A stretch of 37,800 bases of DNA from CAZMSD01 sp964568855 (GTDB lineage Bacteria > CAIWAD01). Made by a program: the position numbers and the translations under genes. Shown here piece after piece: positions 8,951 through 15,609 of this stretch. The notes under the pieces were generated by a model. That model saw nothing but the letters and a program-made list of their open reading frames with translations, did not search any database and was not told the origin of the DNA. Each line of letters starts with the position of its first letter. Within the stretch, counting starts at the first letter, position 1. Where the stretch lies: assembly GCA_964568855.1 (NCBI GenBank), contig CAZMSD010000039.1:1-37800 (forward strand). Direction: 5' to 3'.

Positions 8951-9517
8951 TCAACAGGGCCAGGGCAAACCGAAATCGCGCCGCTTGATCTTGGTCATCC
9001 GACCGTCTTCGTGCCTGAATACGATCCCTTCGATCTTGTGTTTCATCAGAAAGGCTCTCAGGCCGTTGTACGACGTGGGCGCCGAGATCCTGCACAGACC
9101 GTGACGCACCAGGATGTGCTTCGCCAGTCCATAGGGGTTGCCCTGGATCCTGGGACCGATCAGCTCGTAGGTTCCGGCCGGAAGATCGGTGCAATTCTCC
9201 CAGGCTTCGCGGTGATACACATCACCCGGCGTATCACTCACCGGCAGCCATCCGTAGAGCTTGATCACGCGCTTTCCACGATGGTCCTTCTGGTCCACTC
9301 GCTGCACCTGCAGGAAGCCGTCGGGAAGCGCCCGGCCTTCCCGGCAATGGAAACGCTTGTACAGCCTGCCAGAAGTCACCAGGCAGCAGGTGCCGTCATG
9401 CTTGATGCTGGCCTGTCCTTGGCCCGCCGGCACCCAGCGGGCGCCTTCCTCCACCTCGTCCCTGACAAGTCCGCCATTATCGTAGTCATGCCGGTAAAGG
9501 GTCAAGATCTTCTGCAT
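8951..9517 (-). CDS. RNA-ligase-like nucleotidyltransferase (minimal, about 190 residues)
   Basis: 188 residues from ATG 9517, behind a strong AGGAGGG site. The sequence carries the covalent nucleotidyltransferase motifs of ATP-dependent ligases in order: motif I with the adenylated lysine SIKHDGTCC (K39-H-D-G42), motif III/IIIa TYELIGPRIQGNPYG (E118), motif IV IEGIVFRHEDG (E163), and motif V MTKIKRRDFGLPW (K176, K178). The pattern resembles small RNA ligases (Rnl/DUF5565-type) that seal RNA ends by lysine-AMP, but it ends right after motif V, so there is no C-terminal accessory domain. It is transcribed divergently from the conjugation cluster that starts at 9964. A biological link to that cluster is possible but not shown. 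DNA ligase or capping-enzyme activity is less likely given the size. Confidence 0.7.
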   Translation of the reverse strand: MQKILTLYRHDYDNGGLVRDEVEEGARWVPAGQGQASIKHDGTCCLVTSGRLYKRFHCREGRALPDGFLQVQRVDQKDHRGKRVIKLYGWLPVSDTPGDVYHREAWENCTDLPAGTYELIGPRIQGNPYGLAKHILVRHGLCRISAPTSYNGLRAFLMKHKIEGIVFRHEDGRMTKIKRRDFGLPWPC

Positions 9518-9963
9518 GGTCCCTCCTTCCCTTCGTCGAACACGGCATGAGCCCCGCACGGAAGATCGGGCTCGCCGGTCGGTCAGGGGCTTCGAGTGGA
9601 AACACGGGTCCGGCTGGGACCTTGTTTCGCTCCGAATTGCCGGCAAACCAAGCCGCCCGCCTTCTACAGGAAGAGAGGGGGCGGCGGGCGATTCTCACAC
9701 TTGATAAGACGGGAGTTGAGATCGAAGGAGTTGGATCCCAAGCATCGTATTTGGCAGGGACCTGAACAATCCGCGGCTCCTCGCGAATCAGTATGCAAGC
9801 CAGTCTATGGAATGAGGCAGCAGGCAGGGTGGAATTTTACCGCTCTGCACAATCCTGTTGGAGTCTTGATCGGCAGAACATATGCTCTTTGATCGAGTCG
9901 CATATGCCCGAACGAACCCGGACACGATACCGGTTGGAACACACAGATCCAGCGAGGTGAACG
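9518..9963. other. Divergent intergenic region upstream of the conjugation cluster
   Basis: About 446 bases between the divergent RNA-ligase-like gene and the first cluster gene. No credible gene is present. It holds the candidate promoter at 9858-9886, two copies of TTGATCG (9866-9872 and 9889-9895), and the short inverted repeat ATATGC/GCATAT around 9880-9905. These could form an operator, but the match is short. Confidence 0.4.
9858..9886 (+). promoter_or_regulatory. Candidate sigma-70-like promoter of the conjugation cluster
   Basis: TTGGAG and TATGCT are separated by exactly 17 bases, about 78 nt upstream of the first cluster start codon. The -35 match is only three of six, so this is a weak prediction. 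Confidence 0.3.
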
Positions 9964-10785
9964 ATGAATACTCGACGCGTTTACCGGTTCAGCTATCTGA
10001 TCCATCCGCGCGGAAGGACCCGCCTGCATCTTCTGCGGGATGGAGACGCCTACGGAGAGCTGGCGCCCCTGCTCTGCGCCAGCGGCTATAATTACGGGGG
10101 CCTGATTCTCAACAGCCAGGTCGCCGAGGAGGAACGAAAGGATCAGGTCGATTCGCACCTGTTGTCGCCCGAGGACTTGCTGGTACTGAACACCCGGCCG
10201 CCCCTGGACGACGAGAAAGGCGAGGACCGGCGCCAGATCAAGCGCACGGGCTTCCGGCTGGAGGTAGAGACTCTTGACCGGCTCAGGCCCTGTTTCACAG
10301 TCTGCACCCGGTCGCAGGTTAAACTGGCCGGAGACCTGGCGGTCCAGCTCCCGAAGGAATACGAGGACCGGGCGGACGTCCGCTTCAGGATGTACCGCGG
10401 AGCCACGTATCACGAGATGCGCAGGAACGGCGAAGCCTATCCCTGGCATAAGGCGGGCAAGCCGCCGAGAACCGCCGGTTTCCTGATCCTCTTTCCATCC
10501 ACGGCGAAGCGTCATGGACTGCTGACCGCCTTCTCCGCAGGCGGCAACGAGACGCTGATCTTCGCCTACCTGCTGCGCAAGCGGCTGTGGAAGGAGCTGA
10601 AGATCGATACGCGGAAGCCGCGCTTCGTAATGGTCGAGATCTATCCCCAGGCCATTCCGGAGCAACCTGTGGACCTCGGTTTCGCCGAGGACTGGAGGAC
10701 GGAGATCCTGCTCAACACCTCCAAGTTCAAGGCGGCCGACACTTTCAAGGCCTCACGTCGCAGCGGCAGGCGCCGGTCTGCGTGA
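9964..10785 (+). CDS. Conserved-looking unknown protein, first gene of the conjugation cluster
   Basis: 273 residues from ATG 9964 with GAGGTG just upstream. I do not recognise a family. It begins MNTRRVYRFSYLIHPRGR and alternates charged and hydrophobic stretches like a soluble alpha/beta protein. Notable blocks are GYNYGGLILNSQ, RTAGFLILFPSTAKRHGLLTAFSAGGNETLIFAYLLRK (split by loops), and PRFVMVEIYPQAIP. The C-terminal 20 residues are very basic (KASRRSGRRRSA), as in nucleic-acid or nucleosome-like binding tails. The FSAGGNETLIF block could be a ligand loop, but no known catalytic motif stands out. It is co-directional with the E1/E2/Pup genes but lies about 320 nt upstream of the next one, so it may be a separate transcript. 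Membership of the system is inferred from position only. Confidence 0.65.
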   Translation: MNTRRVYRFSYLIHPRGRTRLHLLRDGDAYGELAPLLCASGYNYGGLILNSQVAEEERKDQVDSHLLSPEDLLVLNTRPPLDDEKGEDRRQIKRTGFRLEVETLDRLRPCFTVCTRSQVKLAGDLAVQLPKEYEDRADVRFRMYRGATYHEMRRNGEAYPWHKAGKPPRTAGFLILFPSTAKRHGLLTAFSAGGNETLIFAYLLRKRLWKELKIDTRKPRFVMVEIYPQAIPEQPVDLGFAEDWRTEILLNTSKFKAADTFKASRRSGRRRSA

Positions 10786-11106
10786 CATTTAAGTCCGTCT
10801 CGCCTTGACGCCCTGCACCATTTCTTCTCAGACTATGTTTCGCAGCCAATATTCTTTTACGACCAATGTCCGGTTCATCGTGGATCCACTATTCGCTTCT
10901 GATCGCGTTTCGCGCAGGTCCGACCTTTAGTGATCAACCCTAGGCCTGCCTGTCATTCGCTATGATTCCGGCGTAGCGTAACACAGCCTATGGACGAGGA
11001 GCCAGCCAATTCAACTCCGAGAACCTGCGGTTCTCCCATCTCTATCCATGCAGGAAGAAGTGCCCCCGGGCACCAGCCGTCATCCCCGAACGAGGAGGTC
11101 AAGGAC
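10786..11106. other. Intergenic region before the coiled-coil/winged-helix gene
   Basis: About 320 bases with no gene I can support. An in-frame upstream extension of the next gene reaches 10990 but has no ribosome site. A TATGAT at 10961-10966 could be a -10 box, but no -35 box is found at proper spacing. One CTGATCGC lies at 10899-10906 and resembles the motif seen in other non-coding gaps of the cluster. Confidence 0.35.
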
Positions 11107-11865
11107 ATGCAGCAACCTCGTAACACCAACCTTAACGAACTGTTTCAGAGGGCCTGGAAGCTGGTCGCAGCGAACCGGAAGAACCTCGACAAACACAACG
11201 AGATGATGGGCCGAATCGAACTGTTGAAGCAGAAGATCGAGAAGTGGCAGAAGGAATTGAATTACCTGGCCATCGCCGGCGATGGCGACCAGAAGGAACT
11301 CGGACAGGTGCTCAGGCAACTGGAAGCCGCGCTGCGGGAGCAGGGCGTCGACCTGGAGGTCTGCGTTCCTTTCGAGGATGGCGAAACCGACATCGACGCG
11401 ATCTCCGTCCAGGAGACTGTTCGCGAAATGAAGTCCAAGATGAAGGAGGAGCTGATCCGCCTGGCACAACCGGGGATCGAGAGAATCGATTTCTTCGACT
11501 CCTGGGCGGACGGTTCCGTCCTGGTGCGGATGGACCACGGGGAATCCTTCAGACTTTCCGGCACGCCGGCGCTCTATCTGCGGTTCCTGGCCGAGAATAC
11601 GGGCGAGAGCGCGTGCGACGGCAAGGTTAGCTGGAAGACGATCGACGAAATCCGGGAACACGTCGCGGAACGGACGGGCGCGACTCCCCGGACGGGCACC
11701 GTGGCGATGATGGTCCACAACCTCCGCGCCGCGTTCATGAAGAACGGCTACAATCCGTATTACATCGAGAGCCGCCGCAGTCCGGGGGGCTATCGCCTCA
11801 ATCGCCGCCTTGGCAAGGACGAGAGCCAGGCTTCGATCCCCGGCCTGCTCTCGGATCCCGAATGA
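11107..11865 (+). CDS. Coiled-coil plus C-terminal winged-helix-like protein
   Basis: 252 residues from ATG 11107, chosen because GAGGAGG sits 8 nt upstream. Residues about 8-80 are a long, charged helical region with heptad-like spacing (NEMMGRIELLKQKIEKWQKEL), likely a coiled coil. A small beta-containing middle part follows (VLVRMDHGESFRLSG). The C-terminal part, ETGATPRTG... then AMMVHNLRAAFMKNGYNPYYIESRRSPGGYRLN, resembles the OmpR/PhoB-type winged helix: recognition helix with L-R-x-x-F, then a wing ending G-G-Y-R-L. It lacks a receiver domain. It may be the cluster's transcription regulator, or an adaptor using the winged helix for protein contacts. It lies 19 nt upstream of the FHA/RING-like gene, so it is probably co-transcribed with it. 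Confidence 0.7.
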   Translation: MQQPRNTNLNELFQRAWKLVAANRKNLDKHNEMMGRIELLKQKIEKWQKELNYLAIAGDGDQKELGQVLRQLEAALREQGVDLEVCVPFEDGETDIDAISVQETVREMKSKMKEELIRLAQPGIERIDFFDSWADGSVLVRMDHGESFRLSGTPALYLRFLAENTGESACDGKVSWKTIDEIREHVAERTGATPRTGTVAMMVHNLRAAFMKNGYNPYYIESRRSPGGYRLNRRLGKDESQASIPGLLSDPE

Positions 11866-11884
11866 ACCACTTGGAGGTGCAACA

Positions 11885-12457
11885 ATGGCGCACATCTGGG
11901 TCCCCGACGACGAAGGCTGGTCCGTGCTCGTGCTCGCTCGTGACACGGACTGCGCCCTGGACGGCTATCCTCCGCGTCTGGTCCCGCGCGGAAAAGGCAA
12001 CCAGGACGCCGGGCCGGCGGTCCGCCTCTGTCCCCTGGATGCGAGCGAAGGTCCCGCGCGCGGCTGGTGCCTGGTGGCCGCTCCGGCTGCCGAAGTCCTG
12101 GTCAACGGCCTGCCGCTCGCGGCCGGAATGAGGGTCCTGCGGGACAGGGATGAAATCCGCGTGGGCGCCGCCGAGCGGTATTTTTTCTCCACCGAGGAGC
12201 AGGCCCGCCTGGAAGTCTACACGCCGCCCGAGGCCGAGGTGGAGGACCATCAGCAGGGCTCCGCGGGCGCCTGCCCGCGCTGTCACACGCCCATCAAGCC
12301 CGGCGACACGGTAGTCCGCTGCGCGGCCTGCGGCATCCTGCATCACCAGGACGAGGAACAGGGCCTGGTGTGCTGGACGTACACGGAGCAGTGCGCCCTG
12401 TGCAACCAGTCCACCGATCTGGAGGCCGGCTTCGCCTGGTCGCCCGAGGAACTGTGA
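11885..12457 (+). CDS. FHA-like plus RING-like zinc-binding protein (candidate E3)
   Basis: 190 residues from ATG 11885 with GGAGGTG 5 nt upstream. Residues about 1-110 look like an FHA-type beta sandwich: VLVNGLPLAAGMRVLRDRDEI then RVGAAERYFF matches the late FHA pattern N-G-x-x-L ... L-x-D-x-D-x-I-x-V-G ... Y-x-F. Residues 130-173 carry zinc ligands spaced like a binuclear treble-clef/RING finger: C130-x2-C133, C146-x2-C149, H153/H154, C163, C170-x2-C173. Known: RING domains bring E2 and substrate together, and FHA domains bind phosphothreonine. The reading frame overlaps the E1 start by 4 nt (GTGA), tying it to the conjugation pathway. Phosphorylation-guided E3 activity is an inference. 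The FHA may have lost phospho-binding residues; the canonical early G-R and S-x-x-H are not obvious. Confidence 0.75.
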   Translation: MAHIWVPDDEGWSVLVLARDTDCALDGYPPRLVPRGKGNQDAGPAVRLCPLDASEGPARGWCLVAAPAAEVLVNGLPLAAGMRVLRDRDEIRVGAAERYFFSTEEQARLEVYTPPEAEVEDHQQGSAGACPRCHTPIKPGDTVVRCAACGILHHQDEEQGLVCWTYTEQCALCNQSTDLEAGFAWSPEEL

Positions 12458-13647
12458 GCCGCGGCGGCGAGATCTGCGTGGTGGGCCTGGGGAACATCGG
12501 CTCCCCGCTCGTGCCGCTCCTGGCCCGCATGCCGCAGGTGGACCGACTGATCCTGGTGGACGGCGACGTTTACGAGGAATCCAACCTGCGCGGCCAGGAC
12601 ATCCTCCCCGGGGACCTGGGCCGCAGCAAAGCCAAGGTGCAGGCCCGGCGGGCCCGGCGTATCGACCCCGGCCTGGAAGTGCGGGCGCATTACGCACTCA
12701 TGGAGCGGCTGCCGGCCGGCGAGCTCAGTGCGGACCTGATCCTTGCCTGCCTCGACTCGCGCCGGGCCCGCCAAAACCTGCACGAGCGGGCCTGGCGGCT
12801 GGGGGTGCCGCTGATCGACGCCGGCGTCCGGCCGGAACAGCTCCTGGCCAGGGTGAGCGTGTACATGCCCGCCCCGGAGGCCCCCTGCATGGAATGCGGC
12901 TGGGGAGCGGAGGATTACCGTCTGCTTGAGCACGTCTATCCCTGCGATGCCGCCGGAAACGGGACCCGGTCCGATTTCGCAACACCGGTCGAGGGCCAAG
13001 ACCAGTCCTCCACCGCAGCCGCGAAGCTGGTGTCACCGCCAATGACCGCGGTGTCTCACGAGCGACCGGCGATACCACCCACGGCCGCACCGTCGCAACT
13101 CGGCGCCCTGGCCGCCGCGTTGCAGGCCATTGAAGCGCGGAAATTCCTCGAGGACCCGGGATCCCTCGAGGGAGGCCTGGAGATCCTGCTCGACGCCCGG
13201 GGCCATCATCTCTACGCTTCACGCTACCGCCGGAATCCAGACTGCCTCTTCGACCACCAGGTCTGGCCCTACGAGGAGTTGCCCCGGCGCCCGGCGCGAA
13301 TCAGGTTGGACGAGCTGCTGAAATCGGCGCGCTCAAGGCTTTCCGGGGATCCCCGCGCCTGGTCCATCAGCGTCCAGGGCGAACCTTTCATCCGCGAGCT
13401 CCGCTGCCCGGCGTGTGACGGAAGCCGGCCCTTCTGGAAGCTGCTGAACTCCCTGCGCGAGGACCACTGCACCGACTGCGGAGTCGTGCTGAGCTACGGA
13501 GCCATGGACCGTTTCGACAGCCTGCCGCTGAGGGACCTTCCCGCCGTCTTGCGCCGCGGACCGCTCTCCCGCCTGGGAATCCGTCCCGGAGATCTTCTGC
13601 GCATCCAGTCGGGCGATGCGTCGGTATCTTTCCAGCTTGCACGTTGA
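12454..13647 (+). CDS. E1-like ubiquitin-activating enzyme (ThiF/MoeB fold) with zinc ribbon
   Basis: 397 residues starting at GTG 12454, overlapping the previous stop as GTGA; this start places the Rossmann strand at the very N-terminus (EICVVGLGNIGS), as expected. Adenylation motifs are present: GLGNIG (11-16), VDGD (D36, D38), ESNLRGQ (N44, R46), K59, and CLDSRRARQNL (D101). A CxxC pair PCMEC (C145, C148) is followed by C164 and a flexible Ser/Thr/Pro stretch, then a helix ALAAALQAIEARKFL as in ThiF-family proteins. Unusually, residues about 318-342 add a second CPAC...CTDC zinc ribbon. The catalytic thioester Cys is not certain; C164 or one in the flexible stretch region is a candidate. 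Known role: ATP-dependent adenylation of a Ubl C-terminus and transfer to E2. The next genes are E2 and Ubl. Confidence 0.9.
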   Translation: MSRGGEICVVGLGNIGSPLVPLLARMPQVDRLILVDGDVYEESNLRGQDILPGDLGRSKAKVQARRARRIDPGLEVRAHYALMERLPAGELSADLILACLDSRRARQNLHERAWRLGVPLIDAGVRPEQLLARVSVYMPAPEAPCMECGWGAEDYRLLEHVYPCDAAGNGTRSDFATPVEGQDQSSTAAAKLVSPPMTAVSHERPAIPPTAAPSQLGALAAALQAIEARKFLEDPGSLEGGLEILLDARGHHLYASRYRRNPDCLFDHQVWPYEELPRRPARIRLDELLKSARSRLSGDPRAWSISVQGEPFIRELRCPACDGSRPFWKLLNSLREDHCTDCGVVLSYGAMDRFDSLPLRDLPAVLRRGPLSRLGIRPGDLLRIQSGDASVSFQLAR

Positions 13648-13766
13648 TCGAACTTGATCGAAAAAACGACCCCCACCCGATCCCCAAGAAAATCAACCGC
13701 TTGCCGCGCGCGGCGGTCCTGATCGAGCTTCAATAACTGATCGCAACTCCAGCGGAGCCTTAGAAT
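13645..13766 (+). promoter_or_regulatory. Possible internal promoter/operator between E1 and E2 genes
   Basis: The largest gap inside the 11.1-22.1 kb block (173 nt) contains four TGATCG hexamers (13645, 13655, 13720, 13738), the first two as a direct repeat TTGATCGAAC TTGATCGAAA with a 10-bp period. A TAGAAT -10-like box at 13761-13766 has CTGATC as a weak -35 with 18-nt spacing. It sits 55 nt before the E2 start. Evidence is sequence pattern only. Confidence 0.3.
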
Positions 13767-13820
13767 GGCGACCCATTCCCGGTGGCGAATCGACCGCCGG
13801 GCAGGCAGGGAGAACAAGGC

Positions 13821-14351
13821 ATGGACAAGGTATCACGCTCGTTCTTCGAGCGGCAATATGAAACGGCGCTGAGGCTCGCCGGCGACTCGGACATCCTGAG
13901 CCTCAAGGCGATCGACGCCGACCCGCCGCGCAGCTACCTGTGCCGATTCAGGTGCAACGGCCTGGTGAAGGATCGTCATGGACGCGTCGTTGAGACCGAC
14001 AACTTCATGGTCGGCATTCACCTGCCGGACGATTACCTGAGACGGGTCGAACCGGGCTCGATCGTGCAGATCCTCACCCCCGCCGTGTGGCACCCCAACG
14101 TGATCGGCCACAGCTGCTGCCTGGGCCGAATCCGCGAGGGCACCAGCCTGGTGGACATCCTCCACCAGGTCCATGAGATCCTGACCTGGAGGAAAGTCAC
14201 TCCGCGGGAGGACGACGCCCTGAACCCGGACGCCTGCGTCTGGGCACGCAACAACCCGCGGCTTCGACCCGTGGACCGACGGCCTCTGAAGCGCAGGCGG
14301 CTGGGGCTGAAGATCCAGGCTCAAGGAGCTGAAAGCGAGGGGAGCGCCTGA
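13821..14351 (+). CDS. E2-like ubiquitin-conjugating protein (UBC fold)
   Basis: 176 residues from ATG 13821 (ribosome site AGGGAG), a better start than the in-frame codon at 13782. The order of elements follows UBC proteins: an N-terminal helix (SFFERQYETALRLAG), a beta meander with CRFRCNGLVKD and NFMVGIHLPDDYL, then the hallmark TPAVWHPNVIGHSCCLGRI, where H91-P92-N93 is the HPN triad and C100 (followed by Leu, as in I-C-L of eukaryotic E2s) is the likely thioester cysteine. The downstream segment LVDILHQVHEILTWRKVTPREDDALNPDACVWARNNP (split by a loop) matches the helix and N-P-D-x-x-x-x-x-N-P tail of E2s. The extreme C-terminus is basic. It lies one base upstream of the next gene. The E2 identity is strong; substrate unknown. 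Confidence 0.88.
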   Translation: MDKVSRSFFERQYETALRLAGDSDILSLKAIDADPPRSYLCRFRCNGLVKDRHGRVVETDNFMVGIHLPDDYLRRVEPGSIVQILTPAVWHPNVIGHSCCLGRIREGTSLVDILHQVHEILTWRKVTPREDDALNPDACVWARNNPRLRPVDRRPLKRRRLGLKIQAQGAESEGSA

Positions 14352-14352
14352 G

Positions 14353-15300
14353 ATGCACACCGATCAGAACCATCATCCGCAGGCGGTTCTCGAGCAGCTG
14401 GACGCGGACCTGCGCCAGGTCGGACCGCAGGCCTGGCGCCTGCAGGGCGGACCGAACCGCAGGTACCGGATTTCCGCGCGCGTGAAAGGGAGCTGGCTCG
14501 AACTCGAAGCCATCCATCGGACGGGATCTGCCATGCAGCCCGGCCACCTGCTGCGGGCCAATCCCCTGTTGAAAGGATCGGCCAGGCTGCTTCCGCGGCG
14601 GTCGCGGAGCTCCATCGGCTGGAACGGCGAGGTGCCATTGCCCGGTAACGGCCGGCTCGAGCAGCGGACCCGCGAATTGCTGGAAGGCCTGAACGACCTT
14701 CCCGAGGTGATCCGCAGCACCAGGACGGACGAGGCTTTCGTGCTGCCGGGCATCGAGGATCCCGCGGCGGGCACACCCGGAAAGGCCGATTCCGGGGAAC
14801 AGCAGGCCGGTCTTCTGACGGGCGCCATGCTGACCATGGTGCTGAAGGAAGCGGGCTGGCAGTATCACGAGCGCCCGGACGGCAGGCTGCTCGTCGAGCT
14901 GGACGCCGCCGATGTCGTGAGCCGAGTCAGAGTTGTCCTGAACGGCGGCGGTTCCGTCCGCCTGGTACTGGAACTCGGTCGGCTGAACCGCGGCGACCAC
15001 CTGCAGCGACGGGCGACCCAGTACCTGCTGACGAACTCGGCCGCGGCGATCCGCTTCGCCAGACCGGGAATCCAGCGCACGGGCGAGGAGGAGGTCGCCT
15101 TCTTCGAAGTGGCTTTCGGAACCCCGCCCAGCGCGGAGGAGCTGGATCACGCGCTGCTGGCCCTCTCCGTGGCCGCCCGCTGCTGCCGGCGTGAACTCGC
15201 GGCCCTGAACGACTCGAAACTGGCCGGGTATTTCCTGGCCCTTCACCAGGCGGAGGAATGGAAGTCCCCCGCCGAGTATCAAAACGGGAGTGAATCATGA
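14353..15300 (+). CDS. Tandem-repeat alpha/beta protein resembling YbjN/type III secretion chaperones
   Basis: 315 residues from ATG 14353, one base after the E2 stop. By eye it has two similar halves (about 8-120 and 155-285), each with a helix, a set of antiparallel strands, a helix with an L-L-x-x-N/S pattern (HLLRANPLLKG; TQYLLTNSAAAIRFA), further strands, and a final helix (LEQRTRELLEGL; AEELDHALLALSVA). This helix-strand-helix-strand-helix layout recalls the YbjN/CesT-like chaperone fold. No catalytic residues stand out. Its stop overlaps the Ubl start (ATGA), so it is translationally coupled to the Ubl and may act as its chaperone or an adaptor between E2 and Ubl. The fold call is an inference; the gene itself is secure. 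Confidence 0.65.
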   Translation: MHTDQNHHPQAVLEQLDADLRQVGPQAWRLQGGPNRRYRISARVKGSWLELEAIHRTGSAMQPGHLLRANPLLKGSARLLPRRSRSSIGWNGEVPLPGNGRLEQRTRELLEGLNDLPEVIRSTRTDEAFVLPGIEDPAAGTPGKADSGEQQAGLLTGAMLTMVLKEAGWQYHERPDGRLLVELDAADVVSRVRVVLNGGGSVRLVLELGRLNRGDHLQRRATQYLLTNSAAAIRFARPGIQRTGEEEVAFFEVAFGTPPSAEELDHALLALSVAARCCRRELAALNDSKLAGYFLALHQAEEWKSPAEYQNGSES

Positions 15301-15584
15301 ACAGTCAGGAAAAACCCCTCGCCGTCGAGGTGCAGGATGTCTCACAGCAGCAGAGATTCAAGGTCTCCGACCTGGACACGGACGCCACGGTGGCGGAAGT
15401 GGTCAGGGAGTTGCTGGGCGATCTCAACATGGCCGTCGAGGATGCGAGTGGGAGACCGCTCAGCTATACGGTAAGACTGGAGCGGGAAGGTAGAAATCTC
15501 CAATCGAACGAGCGCGTAGGCGACGTTCTCGAGGAAGACGACCTCCTGACGCTCCTGCCGAACGTCGACGCCGGAATCCTGTAA
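15297..15584 (+). CDS. Ubiquitin-like beta-grasp protein without a diglycine tail
   Basis: 95 residues from ATG 15297 (GGGAG upstream), overlapping the previous stop. The sequence fits a ubiquitin/YukD-like beta-grasp: strands at about 7-13 and 19-23, a helix TVAEVVRELLGDLNM (about 32-46), then SYTVRLEREGRNLQSNERVGDVLEEDDLLTLLPNV (split over strands and turns), where GRNL..NERVGDVLEEDD parallels the ubiquitin D-Y-N-I-Q-K-E region and LLTLLP parallels the last strand. The C-terminus is NVDAGIL: there is no GG, only one Gly third from the end. E1 adenylation normally needs a C-terminal Gly, so either trimming (for example by the JAMM protein encoded next) or non-covalent use is implied. Neighbours E1, E2 and JAMM strongly support a conjugation role. 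Confidence 0.8.
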   Translation: MNSQEKPLAVEVQDVSQQQRFKVSDLDTDATVAEVVRELLGDLNMAVEDASGRPLSYTVRLEREGRNLQSNERVGDVLEEDDLLTLLPNVDAGIL

Positions 15585-15609
15585 CACGCCGAAGGGTGAG
15601 CGGAAGACC

